A stretch of 64,000 nt of DNA, from NCBI GenBank assembly GCA_036873755.1, contig JAVTVY010056900.1:1-64000 (forward strand). Reading direction: 5' to 3'. The notes beneath the pieces were generated by a model. It ran no database searches. It saw only the letters and a list, made by a program, of their open reading frames with translations, and was not told where the DNA came from. This DNA is from Hanleya hanleyi. Lineage: Eukaryota; Mollusca; Polyplacophora; Lepidopleurida; Hanleyidae. Below are positions 1 to 11,540 of this stretch, one piece after another (position 1 is the first letter of the stretch; every line of letters begins with the position of its first letter). A program made the translations under genes and the position numbers.

Positions 1-83
1 ATTGCCGTGAATTCCTCTTCAGAAGAAGAGGAAGAAAATTCATCCGCATCGCTGTCGCTGTCTACATTCATGTTAGCCGCCAT
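1..83 (-). CDS. Possible N-terminal exon of an acidic protein, cut by the window edge
   Basis: Read on the minus strand from an ATG at 83-81, the frame is open to the left edge and gives about 27 residues: a short MAANMNVD start, then an Asp/Ser/Glu-rich stretch (DSDSDADEF followed by SSSSSEEEF). The ATG lies in the context AAAAAATGGCGGC, a good initiation context that also matches a YY1-type site often found at animal transcript starts. Just upstream (plus 94-112) are TGACTCA and TGACGTCA, which look like AP-1 and CRE sites, so this could be a promoter-proximal first exon. No family can be named from such a short acidic stretch. It could also be chance. Confidence 0.4.
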   Translation of the reverse strand, partial: MAANMNVDSDSDADEFSSSSSEEEFTA

Positions 84-93
84 TTTTTGAGTG

Positions 94-112
94 TGACTCA
101 ACTATGACGTCA
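94..112. promoter_or_regulatory. AP-1-like and CRE-like sites upstream of the putative ATG at 83
   Basis: TGACTCA (94-100) and the palindrome TGACGTCA (105-112) lie 11 and 22 bases upstream of the minus-strand ATG. Both are textbook bZIP binding sites. Their spacing next to an ATGGCGGC start supports a promoter, but this is inference from motifs only. Confidence 0.35.
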
Positions 113-743
113 CAGCCTCTGGTGGAAAAGCTCCGAATCAAGGGGAGATAAGCGATGCACTGTTTTCAAGCCGCTGATCATACACCTGTTTTATTTCTCT
201 TTAAAAAATAAAACTTATCACCAGATTTCGTTCATTGATGGCTGTATAATTTATTATCATCATAAACAGGAAAGGGAAATGCCTTTTTCTTACTTTTATT
301 ACCTTTGCATTTCACCTTTAAAGAGCAATATATTAAACTTTCAATATTCTTTATTCCATATCCTTTGAGATTGAACGAAAAATATCCACGATTTTTTGTC
401 GAGATATGCATCAAAATGATTACGACGCAAAATGGTACGGCACACATAAGGTTCACTTCCTGTCGGTCAGGGGTTTCAACATCAAAGCCGATGTTTGTCT
501 ACCGGTCTTGCTTGTAAAATATGATTGAACACCTAATAGCAATATCTTGGGTATTGATATCCTAAAAGAAAATGATACAAGTAACAATAGAAAGGTTTCT
601 TCTCGATTATTTTGAACCGGTGTTGCTCGAATATAAACAATCGAGGTAAACAGAACCGAGTTGACAGTAATAAAGTCCTACCAGAGTCAAGTCTTGAATC
701 ACTTATTGAGTCTCAAGAATTATCCGGGTATGGATTGTGTTGA
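113..743. other. No recognisable gene
   Basis: AT-rich sequence with only short unsupported open frames. It may contain the far upstream region of the minus-strand gene at the left edge. The 5' break of the LINE at about 744 falls here. Confidence 0.5.
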
Positions 744-2798
744 ATTTTCCCATCGATGTGGACCCAGGGCTACATAGTTCCAGTTCATAAAAAGGGCGCC
801 AAAGGAGAGGTATCAAATTATAGGGGAATCACTATCCTGAACAGTCTCGGCAAACTTTTCACTAAACTCCTTAATAACAGGCTCTCAAACTTCCTGGAAG
901 AAAGTAACATCCTTCCAGAAGAACAAGCAGGCTTCCATCCAGATCGTCGAACAACAGACAATCTTTACATTATTTCTACTCTTATAGATAATTATGTTAA
1001 GAAAAAGAAAAATTATTCTTCTGTTTTGTCGACTTTAAGCAAGCATTCGACTCGGTTTGGCATGACGGTTTGTTCTTGAAGCTCCTTCGAATAGGAGTTC
1101 GTGGAAAATTCTACAAACTCATTAAAGACATGCATACAAAAACAGTACTTCAAGTTAAGCAAAACAACTCGCTCTCGCCTAAGTTAGAAAGCTTGGTGGG
1201 AGTCCGCCAAGGAGACAACCTCAGTCCTACCCTCTTTAACGTATTCGTTCATGACCTCCAGTTCAACCACACCGAAAACGACTCGCCCTTATTACATAAA
1301 GAGGCTATATCACACCTAATGTATGCAGATGATTTGGTAATAATGTCGAAATCTGAGGGTGGTTTGCAAAATAGCCTCAATCAACTAAAACTATACTGTA
1401 GCACCTGGCATCTCAACGTAAATACTGATAAAACTAAAGTAATGATTCTACAACAGCGAAAACGGAAGAAGAACTCATCTCCTGTTTTTCAGATAGGTGA
1501 TACAACACTACAAATAGTTCAATCCTACCGATACCTAGGGACTACTTTGAACGACAAAGGCCAGTTCATAGACAGTGCACTTGACTTGAAGCAAAGAGCT
1601 CAGAAGGCATTATATAAAATACGGAAAGTATCTAATAATAGTGAACTCCCAATAAACATCCAAGTTAAACTCTTCCAGACCTTAATTAAGCCTATTCTAT
1701 TATATAACTGTGAAATATGGGGGTTAGAGGAAAAACTGCTCAAGAACACACAAAATTTCTGGATTAGCATTGAAAAACTAAATAAAACACATTCAGAACA
1801 AATTCAACTAAAATTTTGTAAAATGGCCCTCGGAACTTCTCGTCGGGCACATTCCCTTGCATGCCGAGCAGAACTTGGACGTTTTCCCCTTAACTTCGAC
1901 ATCCTCATGGCTACTCTGAAATACGACGACCGACTCCAAAACACACAAAATAAACTTCTTAAAGATGCTTATGCCTCTGGTAACCAGAACTGGAAAACAA
2001 CAGTTGCCAAGTTCAAGAATGCGGCGAACTTGGCAACTGGTGATATAAAAACATGACTAAGTTTCAGAAGAATAGGTACTACAATCAAATAAAATTGCAG
2101 CTGGAGCAAGACTACAAAAACTATTTCCTCCAAAAAGTTCAAGAGCACACCCAATCTGGTAAACTGACTCTCCTCTCAACCATATATGAAGAATACAAAT
2201 TGCAGGATTACCTAGAAAATATACAAAACCCGGATCATAGACGAACAATAACAAAACTACGAATCAGCTATCACAAACTCGAAATAGAGACCGGTAGGTA
2301 TAAAAACACCCCAAGATGTGACCGGATCTGTCGCTACTGTACCCAAAATGTAGTAGAAGATGAAGTACACTTCTTGCTATACTGTCCTCGACATAACAAA
2401 CACAGAGATTATATAAACCAAATTATCCACAGTAACCGGCTCCCACCCCATCCGGAAATTATAAAAGTTAAATCTATACTAAATCCCCACAGAGACAATG
2501 CTTCAAAAATAGCAAGACTGGTACACCAAATGTACCAGTCAAGGCTCAGCCTTAACCCTCCATCAAAAAACCGGCTGGACACTTCTTAAATTAGAGTTTA
2601 TACATCAACACACTGGCAACTTCTATGTTATGTCCTAGAATTACTACTAACCCACACTGTTGGTTCAAACCATACTAACTAATAATTACTACGTTGCTAT
2701 GGTACCATAGTAATTATATTGTTTTGTTTGCCATACTTGTACCATTTTACGAGTCGTGCAATAAACATATTGTATTGTATTGTATTGTATTGTATTGA
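744..2798 (+). mobile_element. 5'-truncated, frameshifted LINE (non-LTR retrotransposon) with (TATTG)n tail
   Basis: Three successive frames encode parts of one reverse transcriptase. At 744-1079 is NYRGITILNSLGKLF and QAGF (RT motifs 1-2). From about 1025 to 2056 come VDFKQAFDS, GVRQGDNLSPTLFN and the catalytic LMYADD box (about 1318-1335). At 2053-2589 is a C-terminal domain with a CRYC...H...C zinc-knuckle-like pattern followed by DEVHFLLYC. The frame changes near 1020-1030 and 2040-2055, so it is dead. The endonuclease domain is missing, as usual for a 5'-truncated insert. The 3' UTR ends with AATAAA (2760-2765) and (TATTG)n (2768-2797). The clade (Jockey/I/CR1 group) cannot be settled by eye. 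Confidence 0.88.
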
Positions 2799-3211
2799 TT
2801 AGCAAATTAGGTTGATTGTCGTACTATATCGTCAATTAAAATACATTATTGTGTATTTTATTCACACGGAATTGTCACATTCCTTGAATCACTGGATGTT
2901 CAACATTGCTAGGATGGAAATTCCAATTATTGTTGGTTAATATAGCATCTGGATATCATTTAAACAGATTGGAACGAGTTATTGGAATCATTTAAGTGTG
3001 AGAATAGTTCGCACATGAATTAAAAATATTGAGCATTTTCCATGTTATGGAGAATATCAATAGATGGTATTATGTCTTTTGATCATACATTCTAGTACGG
3101 GGTCAACACTATTATTTATATCGTTTGGAATAAGCTGATAATCCGATAGCAATTGCGCCGAATGTGTTCCGTGCTTGAATACAACTCAATTTGTTTCTGT
3201 CTCGACAGCAT
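2799..3211. other. Region downstream of the amidohydrolase-like copy 1 stop; probable 3' UTR
   Basis: No coding signal. On the minus strand an AATAAA (plus TTTATT at 2857-2862) lies about 350 bases after the stop of the terminal exon at 3212 and could be its polyadenylation signal. Confidence 0.35.
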
Positions 3212-3837
3212 TCATAGAACAGCGTCCTTTGCGACAAGGTCGTTAGAGGCTATCACAAGTGCATCTCGTTTTCCAACGATTGGCCAGGGTTGCTGCTGTG
3301 TGATTTCATGCTGTCTTCCCGCTCTCCAAACAGCCACTGGACGGAGGCGAGTTTTAACATTCCGTAACTCTGATTGACAATCTTCTAAACTGACGTCACA
3401 TTCTTCCAGCTTCAGAACTGTGATGTCAGCTTCGCGCCCAACTCCCAAAGACCCAATATCGTCTGTTCGGTGAATGGTGACTGCTGCAGCAAACGTGGTT
3501 GACTTTATAACATCGAACAGAGGCATCCCGATCGCCAGAAATTTGGTCATGACCGTCGGTAAGTCGTAGGCTGGGCCATACAGGTTTCCCGTGTGGAGGT
3601 CAGTGCTGATGGTGTCTGGCCAAAACCCTTCCTTTGTGACCATCTCGGCTACTGACCAAGAAAACGACCCTTGACCGTGACCACAGTCGAAGACCACCCC
3701 TCTCTTTTTTGCGGCCCAAGCGTCTGGGTAGATTTGTCTGGATCCCTTATCGATGATAGAAGACGGAAATTCGTGGTATGTATGAGTGAATATATCTCCA
3801 CTGCGCATGTCCCCTGGGCAGGCCAGCGAGTTGAAAT
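3212..3837 (-). CDS. Amidohydrolase-like copy 1, terminal exon
   Basis: Encodes about 207 residues ending in TGA at 3214-3212. The exon starts after a pyrimidine-rich acceptor ending in CTAG on the minus strand and begins with two bases that complete a codon. It carries hallmarks of the amidohydrolase superfamily (TIM-barrel metal hydrolases), deacetylase/dihydroorotase-like branch: CPGDMRSGDIFTHTYH (metal-binding His), GVVFDCGHGQGSFSW, PDTISTDLH (the Asp that activates water and binds metal), AYDLPTVMTKFL, and a C-terminal LRPVAVWRAG returning to the small beta-sandwich. It is roughly three quarters identical to the exon at 18076-17427, including a distinctive DCGHG and EECDVxLEDCQS. The frame is intact. 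The substrate is unknown; bacterial relatives remove acetyl groups from small amides or esters. Confidence 0.85.
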
Positions 3838-5256
3838 CTAGCAATGGAAGGAAGGAAGAATTTAAGAAGCGGTATGATAATTGACTGAAAATTGCAATAT
3901 CTTTCTTTCAAAAACGAAAATCGCGTATTTTTTAGCAGATTGTCTTCATTGTTAAAATGTGCCGCTGATACCGTAAGTCCGGGTAACTTTTTTTCTTCCT
4001 CTTTTTCTCATGATTTTCAAAATTCATAATTGACGAACAATTCGATGTATTCCTTTTGGTACTTTTCAGTGAAATCGGGAATCAAAAAATGAAATTTGCA
4101 ATGTTTGACACTGTTTGACACTGTTATCTTCTTCAATATTGAAATATGGCGTTAGCTAATCGAATAGGCAACCAGTCAAACATACATGTACGTGATGACG
4201 TCATATTTGAAGAGTAGTCTCCCGTCACCGACTCGCTTGCCATGACGTACCGATGGCTACAGATATTGAGGGTGTCGTTTTTCAAATCGCTTTATATTAC
4301 AAATTCGAACAAAAAACTAGTTTTATTGTGTTCATCGAAAGATACAACCAATCAATTATTAATAAATGTCCTCGAACGATTTTTTTATTTTTATTTTTCG
4401 AGATTGAGTGCTCGATTATTGGATAAATATTAACACATAACACATTTCCTGTTCTGATGGCAGTGCTATCAATAAAAAAAATCGGGTTTACTTCCAATGC
4501 TCGCATTTTTTATTTGTTGAGATGGACGAGCACATAGGAAAAATCTAGAACGAAAACTACCGAATTTTTTCACATTTTCCTGTTGATAAACACCACGGTT
4601 ATTCACCGTAAAACGGAAACGGTAGGTCACCTAGCAGAATATTTGCCTCGCGAGCCAACACCCTTGAGTCTTTCATTTAAAAGAAGTGTGTGCTCAACCT
4701 TCAAGTTTAACCAGGGCGATAGAATCACTCGATGGCCAAGTTCACCAGTCAAGGAATCCTACCACACCTATATGATCCATATATATTTATGGTGTACAGT
4801 GATTATCATTACGCCGATGCTTCAAGCTAGAACACCGCTTCACAACAAAGGCCAGAATGATACTGTGCCTTTCCCACTACTTCAATCACATAATTTAATG
4901 ACGAGTACAATGCACTCCACCAACTATCGCTCAGCTACAGGTATACATGTTTCTTATACGGACTGTTGAATATATTGGACAGGATGATGGCCGCGCATGT
5001 CTATTGGCGTTGCAAAACCAACATTCAAAGTTTTGTTGAAAGAAAAAAAATGGAACTTGCAGTATCAAGTGTTGCACGGACTCACTCTAATGTAACATAG
5101 GACGGTGATGGCCAATCTTGGAATGAAGATCAACTAAGGCGAACTTTTCTTTCGCTCTGAATTTCAGAAAAGTAACTTATCTCTCACGTGCACGCTCAGT
5201 GCATGGAAGCTGCATTTCCGATATCAAATGGTAATTCAAATTATGAAAGAGTTTAC
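3838..5256 (-). other. Intron between the last two exons of amidohydrolase copy 1
   Basis: Bounded by a minus-strand GTAAAC donor (5256-5251) and a CTAG acceptor (3841-3838). Open frames inside (for example the plus-strand one at 4583-4969) show no recognisable domain. A CRE-like TGACGTCA occurs near 4196. Confidence 0.6.
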
Positions 5257-5342
5257 CTGTTTGTCTTTGGGCGGTTATCGATGAATTGATATGGTGTATC
5301 ATCAGTGGAACTCCTGATTGACCTGAAGCTGCTAACGCTCGT
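5257..5342 (-). CDS. Amidohydrolase-like copy 1, penultimate exon (86 nt)
   Basis: An 86-nt minus-strand exon between a TTATAG acceptor and a CAG|GTAAAC donor. It reads RALAASGQSGVPLMIHH, the barrel strand that normally supplies a metal or substrate ligand (VPLMxHH). It has exactly the same length and phase as the exon at 18402-18317 (one base completes the incoming codon, one base is left for the next exon). This makes the exon call strong despite its size. No exon upstream of it could be found before the next gene copy at 17.4 kb. Confidence 0.82.
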
Positions 5343-5819
5343 CTATAACAGGAAAATGAATGTGAAACCCAGGAGCTCGGTAACTTATGGAACCTTGCGA
5401 CGCTCACCAGTACAAATGCAGGCGTATAACAACTACTAAAGATCCTAAACCTCCCGTTCGGAAAACGGTAAAACATACAGACAATGACAGTAATATAGCT
5501 TACATGGTAAAACTAATCAATTCCTCATGTATTCAATATGTAGAGTTCTGTCATCTTTGTTGATAGGTAAAATAAGAGAAGAGAAAGCAACGGTATGAGG
5601 ATGTTATGTGAGTGTTAGGGGCAGGGACGTTCCACGAAGCTACCCTAACTTAATTATCTTCAGTTAGGATTGACTTCAGAGATTGACTTCTGAGTTAACG
5701 TCAACGAAACGTTTTATTTATAAATGTGTTCACGAGATATCCCTCTTTATATCTTCTTTTAGTCTCGTCGTGAATCTAAGGGCTGCTGTGAACCGATTCT
5801 ACGTAACCTATATTATTGC
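5343..5819. other. No recognisable gene
   Basis: Upstream flank of the 86-nt exon. I looked here and up to 17.4 kb on the minus strand for counterparts of the 117-nt and 151-nt exons of copy 2 and saw none. Confidence 0.5.
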
Positions 5820-7203
5820 AGGTTAGTTTCTCGGGGTATTCGTGCATTTACCAGGTTACCCCATGTTGAGGCGTTTACTCCATCAGACGTCCACGATGCT
5901 CATCCATTAACATCAGATGAGTTGTTTGATCGGGTCTGTCATCACAGCTCCAGAGCTAGCGTATGTAATTCCGCTTAAGCCGGTACTAGGGCCGTGTGGA
6001 GACTTCATAGTCTCTACGTGAACAGCTGCAATAAAAGCGCGGCTGAGATACTAAGGCTACGTCCGAGAATCCACCGTACTCTCGGATCTGAATGTTATGT
6101 GCCGAGGGATGCTTTCCTGTAGAGTCATATGGTTGCTTTTTAGTCGCCAGACGTCATCAATTTTTCCCACCTCTTGCATATCGCTCCAATTTATTACCTG
6201 TATAGGATGATTCTGCTGATAGACTGTTGGTCCCCGAGGCCCGCCCTCTGTACATGCCACTCGACAAATATATGTAGGTTTATTGTTTTGGTGAGAAATA
6301 TAAGCCGTACGACGTCGGGCATTGCATGTTAGTTTCTCTGAGTATTCTCGCATTTACCAGGTTACCCCATGTTGAAGCGTTTACTCCATCAGACGTCCAC
6401 GATGCTCATCCATTAACATCAGATGAGTTGTTTGATCAGGTCTGTCATTACAGCTCCCGAGCTAGCGTTTGTAATTCCGCTTAAGCCGGTGATAGGGTCG
6501 TGTGGATACTTCGTAGTCTCCACGTGAACAGCTGCAATGATACGCGGCTGAGATACTAAGGCTACCTTCGAGAATCCACCGTATTCTCGGGCGTGAATGT
6601 TAGGTGCCGAGGGATGCTTTCCTGTAGAGTCATATGGTTGCTTTTTAGTCGCCAGACGTCGTCAATTTTTCCCACCTCTTGCATATCGCTCCAATTTATT
6701 ACCTGTATAGGATGATTCTGCTGGTAGACTGTTGGTCCCCGAGGCCCGCCCTCTGTACATGTCACTCGACAAATATATGTAGGTTTATTGTTTTGGTGGG
6801 AACTGTAAGACGTACGAAGTCGGGCATTGTAGGTTAGTTTCTCTGGGTGTTCTTGCATTTACCAGGTTACCCCATGTGGAGGCGTTTACTCCATCAGACG
6901 TCCACGATGCTCATCCATTAACATCAGATGAGTCGTTTGAGCTGGTCTGTTATCATAGCTCCCGAGCTAGCGTACCTAATTTTGCTTAAACAGGCGCTAG
7001 GAGCCGTGTGGATACTTCATAGTCTCCACATGAACAGCTGCAATAAAAGCGCGGCTGAGATACTAAGACTACGTCCGAGAATCCACCGTACTCTCGGATC
7101 TGAATGTTAGTTGCTGAGGGATACTATCCTGTAGAGTCATATGGTTGCTTCTTAGTCACCAGACGTTGTCAATTTTTCCCACCTCTTGCATATCGCTCCA
7201 ATC
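5820..7203. repeat. Tandem array, three units of about 505 bp (last one truncated)
   Basis: The marker CATTTACCAGGTTACCCCAT recurs at 5845, 6351 and 6856 (spacing 506 and 505). Units are highly similar. The third stops near 7203 after 'TCGCTCCAAT'. Two units keep a 98-residue minus-strand frame (6353-6057 and 6858-6562) with NNKPTYICRV and QVINWSDMQEVGKIDDVWRL, but similarity between copies alone could explain that. Inverted fragments of the same unit lie at about 12362-12510, 16150-16420 and 16618-16865. Confidence 0.92.
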
Positions 7204-7955
7204 TAATTGCACAGATTTACAATTCGTGAAATTATTATATAATTGTTAGTATTCGTACATATTGTCTGGTTTCTCAATATAGTTTCCAATGAAACGAAAA
7301 GGAGATAATTTTCTCTACGACATTAGAATTAAGTATGTTGAACAATTTCCAGGTGGAAAATTTTGATTCATGCTTTTTATTTTGAATAACAAATAAATTT
7401 TGTGTTTTCTGCTATATTCTGTATTAATCATTAACATAGCGTATTCGACCAGCTTATATATGTCATTTGATCTGACCAGCCTCCAGATTTCATGGTTCCG
7501 TATACATCCGGGTTTGAAGCTCATTTTAATTGACTAAAACATAGCCATTTGACAGCGCACGGTCAATATTAGTTGCGTTTGAAATCCATATTCTCTGACT
7601 TAAGTGGAATACGCCCCCTTCTGTGAATATATGGATTTTAACATGGACAGAAAACTGACCGTGCAGCTGATCTGGATAAGAGGTCGGGTTTCCTGATTCG
7701 GAGTCCAAATCATTCTATTTTGTAATCTGTTCTGCTGGATGTAGATAGTGTACCTCGCAAATCTGATTCCATGACAACTTAATATCACTTCAATTTCCTT
7801 AGATTGGGCGAATATTGTCTATATTTGAATAATATTTTAATAGAATAATTTCTGAAAAACTGGAGAGAAAAAAATAGAACTGACCGTATATGGGAGAATA
7901 GTTGTCGTGAAACAACTTGCAATGTCGAAAATTACCCACCTTTTATCAAGCATTC
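7204..7955. other. AT-rich spacer, no gene seen
   Basis: Several overlapping short frames on both strands but no motif, repeat or splice pattern I can support. Confidence 0.5.
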
Positions 7956-8689
7956 CCTCTCCGAGTTGTGAATATTTGAAAAAAAATAACACTTTACTTT
8001 TCAATTTTATATGAGCTGATGGGCCTGATAGAGTGAAAAGAGATACTATCAAGATTACGTTGATAAATATCAATATATTTAATCAGACCTTAAAATTCAC
8101 GTGGGTAAGAAAAATATTGAAAGGTGGTAACACCAAGTGGCTAGCCTTATCTAAAATTAATATGGGGAAGTTTTTTGATGGAATTTTCACTCAGTATGTA
8201 GACCTACTGTTGCCATACATTAAAAATGTTTTTTGAAAGGTGTTAACATACTGGAAGGAGTTTGTGCAGTCGGTTCAATTAGATGAACAGAACTGTCATT
8301 CACTTCCATTGTGGTATAACCCTCGTTTCAAAGTTGGTGGAAGGCCTGTCTATTATCGTCAATGAGCTGTATGTCTATGATTTTCTAGATAACAATGGTG
8401 AATTTATTGATTATGAAACCTTCTGTCGAAAGTTTGGATTTAGACCGTTTTTACAAGTTTCTAAGGGATACGAAACGCTTTGTCTAAGTCCTTAAATTTT
8501 GGCAATTTGAGAATGGACATATTATAGGATCACCTTATGATGTTATTCATGATGTTTTTTCATCAGTATTTGTATGCAAGGAAATGACTTAAAATACATC
8601 AAAATACTACACTACAGTATTCCATAGTACAAACATCAAAAAGTTTCAAAGAGCACTTATTTATTCTTCTGACAAACGTTTTCCTCCCT

Positions 8690-8830
8690 GTGATGTGAGG
8701 ATGTGGCGGAAAATGTAAAATCGTGACACCTAATGTAAGAATAAATGCCCAATGGTTCGTCCAGGGTTTACAAAAGAAAAAAAAATTGTTCACCCGGGCT
8801 ACATTCTAAAACCTTGAAAAAAAAAGAGAA
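8690..8830. repeat. Dispersed repeat copy with A-rich end inside the LINE relic
   Basis: The segment 'AATAAATGCCCAATGGTT' then 'CCAGGGTTTA' then an A-run (about 8738-8790) matches 28056-28105 ('AATAAATGCCCAGTGGTT', 'CCAGGGCTTA', A-run), with weaker similarity upstream. It probably explains the gap in LINE coding between 8500 and 8880. SINE-like, family unknown. Confidence 0.55.
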
Positions 8831-9120
8831 TGGACATGGTATTTTCTTTTATTCCACCATGTATATCCTGCATAATTAAACATGTTAACATGTTAAGGGG
8901 ACTAAAGATATGTAGAATGTGTTAGTAGGAAAACTTAAAATAGAGAATATACGTTCCAAACAGAAATGGGAATTGGCGATCGGTCCGCATTCTAGTGAAT
9001 GGTGGAAAAAAAGCATTCCTTCTCTCAATTAGAGTTACACTCGATGTGAAATTACGATAGTTTCAGTTTCGAATTATACACAGAATCTTAGCTACAAATA
9101 CTTTCCTGTATACAATTAGA

Positions 9121-9804
9121 TTACGTGATAATGATGGTTTGGTTTGGTTGTTTGAAGTTTAACCTCGCACCTAACCGTATCCGTCACACGACGACGATGA
9201 CCCAAACAAACATACCCTAGCAAAACCCTAACCCTGACAAAAACCTAACCTTATCGGTCACACGACGACGATGACCCAAACAAACATACCCTAGCAAAAC
9301 CCTAACCCTGACAAAAACCTAACTCATTTGGTCATAATGACGACGATGACCCAAACAAAACATACCCTAGCAAAACCCTAACCCTGACAAAACTCCAACC
9401 TTTTATCGGTCACACGATTACTACACCTGCAAAGCAAACATACCTAGCAAAACCCCAACCTGACAAAAACCTAACTCATCGGTCACAATGACGATGACCC
9501 AAACAAACATAAATTAGCAAAACCCAACTTGACAAAAACTTAACCTTATCGGTCACACGACGACGATGACCCAAACAAACATACCCTAGCAAAACCCTAA
9601 CCCTGACAAAAACCTAACCTTATCGGTCACACGACGACGATGACCCAAACAAACATACCCTAGCAAAACCCTAACCCTGACAAAAACCTAACCTTATCGG
9701 TCACACGACGACGATGACCCAAACAAACATACCCTAGCAAAACCCTAACCCTGACAAAAACCTAACCAAAACTACAAAAAAAAATGAATTTACGTGATAA
9801 TGAT
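9121..9804. mobile_element. Insertion of a 74-bp tandem array flanked by 15-bp target-site duplications
   Basis: TTACGTGATAATGAT stands at 9121-9135 and again at 9790-9804. Taking out one copy plus everything between restores the LINE frame exactly across the junction, so this is a genuine insertion. The insert (9136-9789) opens with GGTTTGGTTTGG and holds eight units of 72-76 bp (markers at 9184, 9259, 9333, 9409, 9481, 9553, 9627, 9701). Each unit carries CACACGACGACGATGACCC and a telomere-like CCCTAACCCT. It ends in an A-rich stretch. One further unit lies at about 16425-16520. Confidence 0.88.
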
Positions 9805-10345
9805 ATCTGTACATTCTGTTATACAGAGAAGGAATCCATCGCTCATCTTTTCTAGGAATGTAGGGAAACAAGAACGTTATGGGATAACCTGTTAGACAAA
9901 CTTAGGGAATATACACACATTCAAGTGGATATTCGGAAGGAGGACATAATAATTGGATTTTTGTCAAGTGACCTACAGAATTTACTGTTTTTATTAGCCA
10001 AATTTCATATTTTCCGAATGCGATGTCAAGGCAGAAAGCCAAACCTTGGAGTCTGTTTAATGGATTTCGAGTATTATTATAGAACTGAGAAATAATGTCC
10101 TAAGACAAGGTGGACGACAGTGGTATGAACGATGGGGTGGGTGTGTGGTGCAATATTTGTAAGGGCCAATTTGAGGTTTGACCAGCTGAGCGCCATTTTG
10201 AAAATACTTTAAACAGCACTAATTTCAATTAATTGTGAGCCGGATCTGTCAATTGTATGTGTCTTGTATTCAATGTTTATATTTTGTATAACAGTGTTGT
10301 TTGTATATTTGTGAATGTGAATAAAAAAAATTATGAAAAAATGTA

Positions 10346-10985
10346 TATATATTGTTCAACGCTGTCTGGGCTGTTTATAGGCACAAATCGTAAAGCATGT
10401 AGTATTTGATTGATCAGTTTTGTACTTTTCAAATGTTGTGTCCGGAAAACATTACCAATGATCAGATATTGGCAAATTTAAGTGTTTTAGTGTTTATTTC
10501 CTTGTCATGTCAATACTTATTTACAACATGCTATAAAAGTATGTAGCGAACTCAATGTAGCCAGACATTTAACATCTTGACTCACAAGACAGTCATTTAC
10601 AATCTTGACTACGGACGGTAACTATGTTATGAAGATCTGTTGTATTGCACGTACTTAATGATACATCTTAGAGCAAAATTAGGTCTATCCGGCTCCATCT
10701 CAACTACGGTTATGCACAATTCATCCTCTTCAAAAAGTAAGACGTAGCAATATCTCAGTTCCCAAATTATTTTTGCATTGGCGAGCTTCAAACCAGGATG
10801 AGGTAATCAAAGACGAAAATTTGGTAGAGCCGAAGAAGTGTGAGTATTATCACCAAAATCTTCTGGTTGTACTGAACATTTAACTGGACTTGAATATCGA
10901 CCATCAGAGGTCGACAAATACCATGGCAAATGACTACCAGAGTTATGGTACAGTCAAGTCACACAGATGAGGTGCAGATTAACAA
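10346..10985. other. No recognisable gene
   Basis: AT-rich, without repeats shared with other parts of the window that I could see. Confidence 0.45.
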
Positions 10986-10987
10986 TA

Positions 10988-11540
10988 CAAGCGTCTAGGC
11001 CGTCATTCATAAATCAGCCGAATATCCGCGTCCATAATCCAAAGACCTATTCCATATCCATATAACAGTATTAGCACCAAATTCAAAAAAGACAATCATA
11101 GTATACATAAACATAGGCTAGTTTCCTGCAAGAGAGAAGCGGTCAACAGTTTTCATTGATGCCGACAAGACATCATGATGTTCCAAAAATATAAAATCCG
11201 TATCGCTGATCAGTATTCTTAATCCATAATAATCGTTCTAAAGTCGTTATCTAGAGAATGGTGTATCTCAGTCACGCTTTGATTGTGACTGTTCATATAA
11301 GCACCATGAGGATCTTGAAGTACATGGGTTCATACGGCCCCTAGCCCCGGGTTAAGCGGAATTAGACACAAGTTACGAAACGTAGCGCCATAGATCTTGC
11401 ACGCTACGTTCGTATTTTGCTATCAGCATGCGACATGTATCGCCAAATTTGAGAAACTTTGAGTGGAGGCGCTTGGAGGAATAGCCCTGTTTTATAAGTT
11501 TCTGCAACAATGTTTTGTGACGTTGATTGAAATCGTCACA
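10988..11540 (+). mobile_element. Partial TACAAGCG foldback element: one arm plus core
   Basis: Begins with TACAAGCGTCT and follows the arm of the element at 14829-15504, then continues through the shared core (about 11270-11360: 'TGTATCTCAGTCACGCTTTG' to 'GGGTTCATACGGCCCC') to 'TTGTGACGTTGATTG' at about 11533. The core part is repeated in inverted orientation at 14545-14820, so 11270-11540 and 14545-14820 form inverted repeats about 3 kb apart. Confidence 0.75.

Larger units (their letters stand above)
7956..10345 (+). mobile_element. Degraded Tx1/L1-like LINE, 3' half, split by later insertions
   Basis: Pieces of the region after the reverse transcriptase follow in order. About 8012-8236 reads PDRVKRDTIK, FNQTLKFTWVRKIL and TKWLALSKIN. 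Then come PLWYNPRFKVGGRPV (about 8300-8345) and VYDFLDNNGEFIDYETFCRKFG (in the frame opening at 8283). A stretch just before 9121 reads FQFRIIHRILATNTFLYTI, and it resumes after an insertion with CTFC...E...IAHLF (from 9805), a C-terminal zinc-knuckle. These are typical of Tx1-type L1 elements of fish and molluscs. Stops and frameshifts are frequent. The 3' end has AATAAA near 10320 followed by an A-rich tail. Confidence 0.8.

Noticed and set aside
4583..4969. 128-codon plus frame in the intron of amidohydrolase copy 1
   Set aside because: No recognisable motif, poor protein-like composition and no supporting context.
9170..9768. Interstitial telomere
   Set aside because: Each unit carries only one CCCTAACCCT within 74 bp of other sequence; it is a satellite with telomere-like words, not a telomeric tract.
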